Under the pieces are notes generated by a model. It ran no database searches. It was not told the DNA's origin and saw only the letters and a program-made list of their open reading frames with translations. A stretch of DNA of 64,000 nucleotides. Source: Dendrophyllia cribrosa. Lineage: Eukaryota > Cnidaria > Anthozoa > Scleractinia > Dendrophylliidae. Below, one piece after another: positions 11,701-23,700 of this stretch. The translations under genes and the position numbers were made by a program. Location: assembly GCA_024195265.1 (NCBI GenBank), contig JAJLRJ010000010.1, forward strand, positions 31,808,945 through 31,872,944, given 5' to 3'. Position 1 is the stretch's first letter. Each line of letters begins with the position of its first letter.

Positions 11701-14700
11701 TAAAAGGTGATTACAATATAAAAATTGACTAAGGGCCTGGTTGCACTACAGTCAAAAACAAAAATTAGCCCATGCAAAATGACATAAAAACAAAAACATT
11801 CCACAAAAAGCGTGTCCCACCGGAGCGGTTTCTTTTGTTTTCCTCGATTTTTGCACGGGCTAATTTTTGTTTTTGACTGTAGTGCGACCAGGCCCTAAAA
11901 TACTAAATTAAATAAATTGAGATAAAATTGAAAAGTCGATATCTAAAACCAAGTCTATTAAAAAGGTATTTTTATAACGTTCAGTGTTTATTTTCGGAAA
12001 TTGTCCACAACTTTTTCAGAACCTTATCAATGACTGCTTAATTGGGGGTGATGATGAATTAAGTTTGAAGTAGGCTATTTATTTACTTCTAGCTCACACT
12101 ACATGAGAGAGGCCATACTTTAGACATTCCTGTTTATAAGCAGGCCTCACTGGCATTGGATGATGACTATGAGGATGTCAGATTGGTCGCCATCAAGCTG
12201 ATTTGGGTGTTCAGTCAAGCAGAACCCGAAAGGTGAGTTGCACTGAACAAGGATGAGCAATTTATGGCATGAAAAGTCTGTGCTTTCTAAACTTTTTTTG
12301 CAAAACAAAAATCTGATTTTCACTATTTTCACTATTTTGGACACTTATTAATAAGAAAATGAATGTTGATCAGAAATACTGTAAGGGCAATTTATATGTT
12401 GGTTAAATTTCTCATTACTTGCTCATAGAATTGTCAAGTTGCCATCATCAGATGAGGCCCGTCTTATCGACGATGCTTTTATCAAAATCTGTCATATGGT
12501 GAATGACCTGTCAATGAATGTGCGTAGACAGGCAGCACGGTTACTGGGTTCGCTCCACCTTGTCAGTCCAAAGTTTCTGGAGCAGACTTTGGATAAGAAG
12601 CTCATGTCTCACCTCAAGGCAAGTCCATTAATGTAATGTAAAATGTCTTAAAGCGAATACTGCAACTTTTAATCCAGACATGTTTCGGGAGTTCAACTCC
12701 CATCATCAGTGTGATGGTACCGGTAATTTACAAAGCTGAAATAACTAGGTATTAACAGATTGATTTGAATTACAATGACAATTTTAAATTCAAATGATTT
12801 ACTTGTTGGTTTAACGATGGATTTTCCCAATGGATGTGGAGGGCTTCTTTGATCTTTAGATTGATGCCCATGGGAGCTGTGCCAAGTATTTCAAACAATC
12901 ACTATTACATAGCTCACAACATCCCTTTGAGCCCCGAAGGTGTTTGTATATATGTGATGTTTTATCCATACTAAGGTGTTCATATAATTTTATAGTTGGC
13001 TGCACAGCCAATGCAAACAACGCAACGTAATGATGCAACATGAACACCTTAGTATGGATAAAACATCACATATATATGTTGTGGTTCAAATTTTTATTTG
13101 GTTTAAAATTTTTTAAACCAGTTCAATTTTTGTGTTCTTTTGTGTCACATTATGATAATGAATCTGAGACAAAGGAAAATCAAAATCAAACTGGTTTGAA
13201 AATTTTTAAACCAAAGAAAAATTTAAACCACAACATATACAAACACCTTGAGAGCTCAAAGGGATGTTGTGAGCTATGTAACAGTGATTGTTTTGAAATA
13301 CTTGACACAGCTCCCATAGACATAAATTTAAAGATCAAAGAAGCCCTCCACATCTGTTGGGAAAATCCATCGTTAAACCAACAAGTAAAACATTTGAATT
13401 TAAAATTATCATTGTAATTCAAATCAATCTGTTACCTAGTTATTTAAGCTTGTAAATTACCGTAACATCAAGCTGATGATGGTAGTTGAACTCCCAAAAC
13501 ATGTCTGGATTTAAAGTTGTAGTATTCGCTTTAAGACTGATTATTAAGTTCCTGTTACTCAGACCGAATGCAAAATGTCATTGAAAGTATACAACGGACT
13601 TATCTGAGATTTTTGCTAGAGAATCATGATCAAAACATGTTTATTCTGAGCATGATGGAAACTACCTAACCAGGTAGTTTCGATCATGAAACATGTTAGC
13701 ACAAAATGTCCTCACTATGTTTTAAACATTGCAATGGCCATTGTTCCCGAAGGACTTGAGAAGTGAGATGAAACCAAAAATCATGCAACAGCATGAGCTC
13801 TATTTTTTTGGTTCATGTGTTAATTATAAAGATTTCATTCATTGCTTCGTAAAACAGCATTAATTATAGAACCAGGCAGGAAACATGTTTTGAAATATGC
13901 AGCTAATGTAAACCGTGGAATTCCAAGTATGTTTACGGGAAACATGTTTCTTTAAAACGTGTTTGCAGTAAACATGTTTCGGTGCTGATGTGAATGCAGC
14001 ATAATTTGCATTTCACTCCTAACCACCTAATCAGTATTTATTCTTGCATTTTAGAAGAGGAAAACTGAACACGAGAAGCGCAAGGAGATTCACGCTGCAG
14101 GTGGGGCTGATGAGGGGTGGAGCACTGGACGAACATGGGGCGACAAGGCACCTGAACCCGAACTTGACCCTGAGGATGTCAGCCTTATGAGCAGCGGTGC
14201 ATGTGGAGCATTTGTGCATGGCCTGGAGGATGAGTTCTTAGAGGTGCGTACTGCTGCTGTCGACTCCCTCTGTGAATTGGCCTATCAGAATGCTCCTTTT
14301 GCCATTCTTTCGTTGGACTTCTTGGCCGACATGATGAACGATGAAATTGAAAGTGTGCGAGTAAATGCTATCAACAGTCTGCGGAAAATTAGCGAGCACA
14401 TTCAGTTGCGCGAAGATCAGTTGGAGACGCTGCTAGGTGTGTTGGAAGATTTCTCTGGGGACACCAGGGAAGCCGTTCGTGAGTTGTTGTGCCACTGCAC
14501 CTTGTCCACAAGGGCAAGTCTCCATGCTGCCATACACGCCTTACTGGGAAATCTTTCAAAATACCCTCAAGACAAGTTGTCTATATGGAGGTGAGACTTT
14601 GTTATTATTATGAATTAATGAATGACTTATATAGCACACATGCCTACTTATGAGAATGAGATCGGACGTTAGCTCTTAAAGGTGCCTCAGGCAACCTCTA

Positions 14701-17700
14701 TCAGTCTATTGTTGATCTCGTCTCCCCCACCGAACCCTTAAACATTGTATGGCACTGAGTACAGCCAGGGTTTTGTTACATCATCAGTGGCTCTTTTACG
14801 TACCCATTGGAGACATGATCGCCATTTCTATGTAGTCATCCGAGCCACATGAAGGTCTAACCATTTGCAGATGTCATTTATTTAATGTTTACAGACAAAA
14901 ACTAGCAATAATTAAATTAGACATACATGTATATAGAAACTAAACATACCGTGGGATCATGTATTACAATAACTTACAATAAAATTAATTCAGGTAAGAC
15001 AAGGCAAGACAAGACAAGACAAGTTCATTTAAAGAAGGTTCTTTTTCAGAACATTTACATGTACAAGCATAGATATATTTTTAACCAGTATGACTGGACC
15101 TACTTATGATGAGTTGATCCAGTCTGCAATTTAGGGGTTTCGAGAGTATATCAGTTAAAAAAAATTGTATTTTGAAATTAAAGTAATCTGTTTATTTTGT
15201 AGAGAAACAGTAGTGCCATGACAACTTGGTTAAACCATGACAGAACTTATAAATAAAAATTAGAGACATTACAGTTTAAAGAGGTATGATGCTCCTTCCA
15301 TAGTCTTGATTTTTTACTTTACCATAGAATTCGGAAATAACATGTTACTTTTGGAATGAGCAGCCATAAAGAGCCACAACGTTCATGTAGCAGCCACTTG
15401 CTTGTGATTTTAGACTGGATCAAAATCGATACAAGTCTTCACAAGTTAATCGCAAGTGCATGTAGTGGAGTTGAAAGTGGATGCAAGTTTTGACTTGCAT
15501 TCTCCTTTAGGCCAGGGCTCAACATTGTAAGGTCATTCATATTTTTCCCTCCTTTCATTTTATTCTTAGATGTGCCAAGTTCTTGGGAGAAAAACATCAA
15601 CACCTTGCATCATCCCTTGTACCAGAGCTACTCTCCACTCATCCATTTTTTGCAACGCCCGAGCCATCCATAGACGACCCTGCTTATGTAGCCATTCTTA
15701 TTCTTGTGTTCAATGCTACGGCAAAAAGTCCTACAATGCTGGCTATGTTTCCTGGTCACACCACCCGTCACTATGGTTACTTGCGTGACAGCCAACCTGA
15801 TCTGGTACCCCACCTTGACATTGAGCAAGTTGATGTCAACATGGACAATAAAAAGGCTGAAGAAGAGGGTGAGTTGTTCTATGTTGTTCATAAGTTTCTG
15901 TCTCTCTTCTAGCGCCCATCTTCATGAAATCCTGTGTGAACTACTGTACACTTCAATGGCCAACTGACCGCTTTAAGGGACTACCATATTTTCTTGCCCT
16001 CCCCCCCCCCCCCCCCCTTTGGTGGAAATATTTGAAATAATGGCCCCCCTCGATTTATTGCCCCTGTCCCCTCCCCTTTCTTTCGCATCCTCCCAGTCAA
16101 GTTAAAAATTCACTCTTGTATACACTAGGAAACAATCGTTACAATTACAAAAAAGTTACAAAAGCACAGGTTTCATATAGGTGGCTTTCACGTTACATCA
16201 TGGCAGCCATGTTGGTGCACACCTACAAAAGAATTTTGATGAACTTCTTTTGTTATGTGCACCAACACGGCCGCCATGGCCTTTGTCATTTGAGTCCCAC
16301 AGGACTGAAGGTCACGTGAGTTAAAACCATCTATAGTTTTCTATACTGACGTTCCTGTATTTGACTCTTCCCTTTATTTCTTGGAGCTCTCTAATAAGCA
16401 CATTAGCGCTTCCAGTGTGCAATATTTGAAATACATTGTAGTCACTATCTGTCTTCTCATTGGCTTAGAGTCTACAGTTAATTGTGGAAATCAGCTCACC
16501 CTACAGATTATTCACTTAAATAACAGTTAATAATAACAATAATAATAATTAAAAGAAGTGACAATAATGGTAAATAATAATATTGAATAATCTGTAGAGT
16601 GCAGGCATAATGCATGATTTCCAAGAGCAATGTCAAGTTCACGGGTGGTGAATTCTATTCTTGTTAAAAAAAATTAAACTGTGTTCCATGCAACAGTGTG
16701 TTTGTTGTTATTGTCTTTAAAACAATGAATAATAAAACATTTTTAGATTCGGTTTTTGTGATGTCTGGAATAATCAAGGTCTTAGTTACATGTGTTATAG
16801 GCTGAGGCTGTTAACACTTTTCTTGACCTTGATTATTCCAGTTTATAATCGCCTCCCCTCGAATAATCGCCTCTATTTGGAGTGAAAAATAATAATAATT
16901 GCCCCAGCTATTATTCAAGTAAATTCGGTATGTGACCAGATTGTTGTACCTCTTTGAAAAGCTAAGACATACTTGTATCAAACTTCAAAATAATGGTCGA
17001 GTTTGGCAAACTATTCTTGGTTTTCACATGACGTCAAAGAAATTAAAAAATCTAAGGGATACATCCGACAAAGCTGTTTCTAACATGGTATTTGGATACA
17101 AGTAATATTAATCTTTCACAAAAAGTTTCATGTTTTAACGATGTTTTGCTTCCGATTTACAAAGGTTTTAAATGTGTCACACAAATCATCACGCTATTTC
17201 AGATAAGCCGTGAAAATCAACAAAATTGAATTGAATTGCATTATAAGTGCTTATAAGCCAAATTAATGGAGCTTATAGCAAATACAATATTTTTTTATTT
17301 GATTTTTGGTGTAATTAAGACTTTGAATTTTTGGCCGCCATGTTTGTGCCCCTGAGTGGGGCACAAAGATGGCCGCTCCATACATTTCTTACAATGTCTA
17401 ATACTATAATACCTATAACTCTTGAACGAAATGCTTTTACGCTTCGAAATTTGGCCAATACAATTCCATAAACATTTTGGATTCAAAATCTATTGTTTAA
17501 TGCTTCTGAATTTTGATATGATGAAAATGAAAACCAAGAATATTAATTTATAGTGCACTGAAATTATCGATGTGCGTTTTTAGCAGCAGATGGCTAGGAT
17601 TGAAATGGATAGCAACTTGAATTTGGATTGCAAAAAAATCGATAAAAAATCGTGGTTAGTTCTTCCTTTAAGAATTCACCTTATATCTTCCTTTTTTGGT

Positions 17701-20700
17701 TCACAAGAAAATTTTGTGCACAATTGAAAATGCTTGTCAGTAATTTTGGCAGAGGTTTGAAAAAACAGCCAATTCTTTGTGACATAGCTCCTTCACCTAT
17801 CTACTTCCTGATAGGGGCCTGTTTATGTTCATGATGTGGAAGATAATAGGTCACTTGCCTTACCCAAAGTTACGGCTTTGGAGGGGGGAGAGGTGTGGAG
17901 TTAGACTCAGAGGATAGGGGGGTAGGGGGGAATTGGTGGAGCAAAACCAAGGAAAGGGAAGGGTTGGTTCGTAGGTGCCCTTGATTTTTGTGTGGGCGAG
18001 TTACAAGTGCAGATGAGTTAACTTTACTGCTGAAGTGGGGAAAAAGATCATTGTGTGTGACTTTGCTTTAGATTTCTTAGTTAGCTGTTCATTTCTCTTC
18101 CAGGATCACAAAATGCAAAAAGCTTCTTTGAAAGCATCCAGATGCAGCTTCAGTGCATAACCTCACAGAATCCAGTAAATGCACAACAAGGGCTTCAGAC
18201 AGCTATACAAGACCTACTTCATGTAAAGGGTATTGATTCGTGTCTTAGTGGTGATGCCGAGTGTCTTTCACTCTATCTACAGTGTCAGCGAATGGTACTG
18301 CAGGCTCAGAACAACAAGATATGGAACATACCTGCAGCACTTTGTACCCATCAGGGGTCAGGGTTGAAGTCTCTGGTGGAAAACATTCTCTCTACATCCT
18401 ATCGCATTGAACACACATTTATGGGGTTGAGTCATCAACAGATCTTCCTTCTTCGGCAGTTAAGACTCATAGCACATGCGTTACAGATTCTTGTCACACA
18501 ACGCTATAGCAGTGCGCGTGACAGAAGCTTAAACTCCATGCTCCAAGTGTGGGAATCATTTTTAATGAGAATTAAAACATTTTCGAACTTCATCAACGAA
18601 GGGAACATCAACACAGATGCTTTCTCTGCGGCCATTGTCTCCTTTCCTGGTTTCTTTGAATCCAATATCACTAATCCATCAGGAGTGATGGATTACGTTC
18701 ACTCCATCATGCTTTCACATCAAGTTGCATCACTTCAGTTGACCTCCAGTCTGCGTCAAGCAACCGCAGTTTTGAATGAGCCTCGCGGCGGTTCGGATAA
18801 TCCCCTTTGCTTCTCTGCTGGCCTGACCTTGGGGATCAATGTTGAAGCAATGTTGGAGAATGTGGTAGATGCAACCCAAGTCAGAGTGCAGGTAGGTATT
18901 GTGAGCTCAAACAAGAATGAGGGTGGCTTGGAGGTCTCTCATGCGAAGAGCAAAGCCGCAAAAAGCGAACAGGCAAGGAGGCCTCTCTCCTACCCAAGGC
19001 TCCTTGCCAGTTAGCTGGCTCATTTTCACTGCTTCTTGCAAAACGTTTGGAACTGTGGCAAAATAAAAAGAGTTTGTTTTTGGAGTTATCAGAGCGTAAA
19101 ATTGCCAATACTTCCCTCCTAAATGCTAATTTTTGGCAAGTCATGGGGAATAACTTACTACTTTGGTCCTCTATTCTCATGAACCGATTGTTTTAAAATG
19201 CGCCTAATCCCCAATTTTTTTCTTTTAATCAACTCAATGTACGTTGAAAAGTCGAATAGTGAAATATTTCGTGTTTTTAACGTCGCGTTAGTGAGTTATA
19301 TAGATTTGAATTTACAAAATGCTAATAGACCAGTTTCGAATTCGCTATGGTCGCTGAATGAAAGCATTGAAGGCGCATTTTTACAGGGTTAGCCTCAATC
19401 TGAAGTGATAAATTCACAAATTCAGGAGAGAAGATGACCTGTTTAGAGCTCTGTCTTTTGTTTAATTTTCAAATTTCACGCACCTTCTGCCGGTATTTGT
19501 GAATATTTTACATCAGGTCGAGTCTAACCCTGCATCAATGTGTCATTGGTGTTTGAATTCAGCGGTAATTTTAAATACGAAAATGGCTTATTAGCTGACG
19601 TCAAATCAAGACTTTACCATTATTTCTACTTTAATTTACAATACGCAGTTCACAGCTTAAGGATAATCAATTTTAGAAATACTAAATAAAAACTGTTAAT
19701 AGTCAATTGATTTGTAAAAAAATATTACTTGGAGGTGGAAACAAGTAGTTGTATAATAAACGATTCTTGATTTGACGTCATCTTATTAACATTTTGTAAA
19801 TTCAAACCTCTATAATTCACTAACGCAACGTTCAAAACAAGAAATATTTAACTATTCATCTTTTCACGTACATAGAGTTGATTAAGCGAAAAAACAATTT
19901 TGGGTTTAGGTGCACTTAAAGTAATGCTCCAAAAGAACTACGGTAAACTTCATTGTTCTGCGGCATTGGCTCGTTCCCACATAGAATATCTTTGGTTTCA
20001 AGAATAGAGGAGGGGCTGATAGTCCATAATTATATTTCAGTTTAAAAATAAAGAAAATCCATTTGCGTCAAATAAATTTTAGGAAATGTTCGTGCTTAAC
20101 CAATCAGAATAGCAGAAGACAATAGCTAATAATTTTGCTTCTTTGATGAAGTTCCCCAAATACAATATCCTTTAAAAATTGCATGTTGTGCGATTGGGTC
20201 TCAAACTACTTGGAACCTTAAAATGCACCTTGAACCTTAACTTTTAAGCGGTTTTTGAGTCTAGGCCAATGAAATCACAAGTTGTAACAATGAAAAAAGT
20301 TGACATTCCATCGTGCATTGCCGTTCAGCGCTTTCCATCGTACCCGGATCATTACTTAAATCAGATTACAGTGGTTACCAGTAACACCGCGGCCCACCAC
20401 CTTCAAAAGAGGCGGATAAAGTTGGACGTAAAGTTAGTGGACGTCAATCAAAGAAAAGTAGTTAAAATTATCAGTTTGGATTCTGACAGAAATTTAAGCA
20501 AACATAGTTAATAGATCGACAATTTTACCAGCTAAGAGAAGATAAAACTTAAACAAAATTGATTTCTAAGCCAGTTTCAACATAAAGAAAAGCGACCGTA
20601 TGCAGAAACCTTTTTTTTTTAAATAGAACTTTTAAATTTCACTGCACGTGATAATTTGCAAACTCAGTGATACATAAATGGTAGGCGGATCACGATCATA

Positions 20701-23700
20701 AAGCCACCGCTACACGCAGCGCCAAATTTTTATCATGTTGAATAAAATCTTCCCTTTAAAACTGCAACTGACTTCGAATTTGTTTGTTTTAAAATTTTGC
20801 CTTTTTCTTTTCTGGTAAAATTTTTTTAACCTTTCCTTTGATTGACGTCCACCAAACCTAAGTTTGACAGCGATGGGTCGCCTGTTAAAGGGATAGTATC
20901 ACGAGGTCGAAACTTGAAAACGTCGGCCCACTTTTCAAGTTTGATTCCGCAAATGCAATAAGGCCGTCGAGAAGTGAAGGTATTTGTTGAATCAAAAAAT
21001 CCGTTTTGATAGCCAGAAGAAAGAAAAAATCACTTTTAACAGTGATATGTCCAAAATTCCGGTGCAAGAATAGTGAACAGTGCCGCGCGTAGAACCTCGT
21101 GATACTATCCCTTTAATAGTAACAGCTGCAAAATGAGAAATCAGACGTTGATCACATTGACACATCTTGGCAGGTTGTATTTCCTGATTTAAGCTGTCAG
21201 TGGTTTATTCCTAAACGAGACGACCTTCACGTCATGTCTCCGCTAAAGCAACGACTTGCTACAACTGTCATCTTGTCACATTCTGGATGGTCAGGTATGT
21301 TTACTTTTGACTCGTGATTTCTTGGTTTGCAACCACGTGACAAGGCGGCCATGTTGGTGGTCAATACAATACAATTTTTGTCGCAGAATTTGTAATGGTA
21401 ATCACACGGTTTTCTCGTTCAATTTGTGATTAATTTGCACAAGTGAGTTTTTCAAAAAGCTCAAATTGCACGAGCCGCATGTTTTCCTCATCTTCCGATA
21501 ATTGTCGAGCTTTGTTTGGGCGCTTGCCGCGGCCAGCCAGGCGAAGCTGATTCGCTTTTTCCTCTAACACCTGTTTGAAAGAGCTGAATTCTCTGTCCCA
21601 TACAATAGAAAGGCTACAGCCTTTGTCCTTTAGGTGTCTATCAAGCGCTGTTATCATAATTTTCAGGCTTTCTGGCTCATATTTTTCAACGTGTTTGTTT
21701 TTTACTTCGGCGTAAAATCGCTCGAGCAAATTGTTTAGCTCAGGTGGCTGATAATTTTCGATTCTGTCCGCAATTTCCTTCTCTAGGCACCACTTTTTCC
21801 ACACAGTCAACCAAAAATTAATGTGTACTTTTTGCAGTATTTTCGTTTTTAGAACTGTTTTTAAGCTGTTCTATTGTCGTAGCCGTCGCGAAAGAAAATC
21901 TGCTCAAAACGCCATGCAGCCATTGTTTTTGCTCGCAACTTTTGGTCCATCCAAGTTTTGCGCCATTCCGAGGACGCATTTGATTGGCTTTCTGTGAGTT
22001 CCTTTGTTCATTAGCCAATCAGAATGCTTTGTGCTTTTACAAATTTGCATTTTATTTCCTTTTTTCTGTACTGAATCTCCTTTTTTCTGCACTGTGTTTC
22101 CTGAAAACTGCATTCCTCTTAGCCAATGAGAATCGAGAAATTTTTTCATGTATATTATTAGCATGAAAATAGAGTTTAGTTCCCAGCGGAGAGAAACGCT
22201 TTTGTTCTTGACCACCAACATGGCCGCCGTGACGTCACGTGCAAACCAGCAATACGCGAAGCGTTAAACGAGTTTTGCAGTGGGACAAAATATCACTCCA
22301 TCGTTCGTTGAGCCCGCGATATGTAATGGACACCTGCCGTACGTAACCATGGGGATAGCATTAAAGGGAAGAAGAGGGGAGGGTCCGAAGCTTGTTTCGT
22401 ATTCACGAGGTAGAGTCTAGATTCCATAGCTCAGAAGGAGGTCGGACACATTATTGAGACTTAACGGAGTAACTGGTTAGCTTTCAGTTAGGGTTAGCAG
22501 TTTATATAGTTTAATTTAGGCCTAAACAACCCGAGAAGCTAGGTGGTACTGTGGTACGGTAGGCTATGTAAGTCTAAGGGCGCTTTCCATTTGTCAGAAC
22601 TGACAAATGGTAAGCGCCCTAAGCCTAGCTGAGGTCACAGGTTCAATCCTGAGTGGGGATTTTAGATTTTCTTTTTTACACTTAAAAATTTATTGAAAAT
22701 AAAATTCTTAGTGTCGACATTACGTTATATAATTCTCAATAAGTGTCCGACCTCCTTCTGAGCTGTAGCAGGTAGACTCTACCTTGACCAATAGGCCACT
22801 CCGAAAAATACCATAATAATCTTTTATGTGCAGGATCAGCCTCACTGGGGTGTAATTATTCAAGTCTCCTTTGTTAGAATGGCACAATGGAATTCAGAGT
22901 ACATGTAGGAATGCTAGGACATAGCATTGTGTGTTCGTAAACAAATGTGCACCGTATGCAAATTGCCAAGAAGTTGAAGCATAGCACGTGCAGTTCGTGC
23001 TCAAAACAAAAGAAATTGGAAAAATCAGGCTTACATCAAGCACCACCCAAACCTGCACTTTAAAGAGTATTATGGTATTTTTCATAGTTTCTGGAGTGGG
23101 GAATAGCAGCTAGTAGCTAGGTATTTAAGGACGATCGCGCGAAAATCTTCCAACATTGATTTTTTTCTAAACCTTTTGCTGCAGCTAGGTAACGAGTTAC
23201 TCGTGTCAGAAATGCAAACATTTTGGGGGGTCACTGAGTTCGTTTCGGAGATAAGATATCTGAAAGGCCACCCTAATTTTCTGTTAGTCTAAAAATATTG
23301 CAATTGAATCTCTAGAATGTAACTTTCTATGCCAAATTTTATGAGTGGGTCTATTAAGCAAATAAACTGGTGACGTCCCTTAAAGTAACTCTAATTTTTA
23401 AACCACAGCATTTGCAAACCATGACAGCCGCAAGTTGGCGGCATTCGATGTTGGGTGGGTAAAAAATTGGAAAAATTTAATCTTCCTACATTGATTTTTT
23501 GTTCATTTTTTCACAATCTGTCGAGAATGAGAAAATAAAATTATCTAGCCAAAAAAAGTAGGGGTCACCGACCATCCAAGCGAGTAAAATCTAAGCAAAG
23601 TTAATGCAACGGCTACCAGCCCTTTATCTGTTAAGATTTCTTACTTTGCGCGCGCGCTCGTGCATTACGTAGTATGACGTTGCAACATGAATTGCGTACG

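Larger units (their letters stand above)
12640..13545. mobile_element. Penelope-like retroelement 3' ends in inverted (tail-out) arrangement
   Basis: Left arm (minus strand) and right arm (plus strand) carry the same segment. Right-arm translation gives KGCCELCNSDCFEILDTAP and then IKEALHICWENPSLNQQVK, the C-terminal pattern I associate with the GIY-YIG end of cnidarian Penelope-like elements. Outside the coding part both arms reach a terminal segment with CTGATGATGG and the GGGAG/CTCCC hairpin. The arms meet near 12990-13040. It lies within INTS4 intron 7, the intron with the GC donor. Confidence 0.65.

Noticed and set aside
20269..20511. 80-aa frame in INTS4 intron 10
   Set aside because: It overlaps an inverted repeat (GGACGTCAATCAAAG and its complement near 20840) and has no family resemblance.
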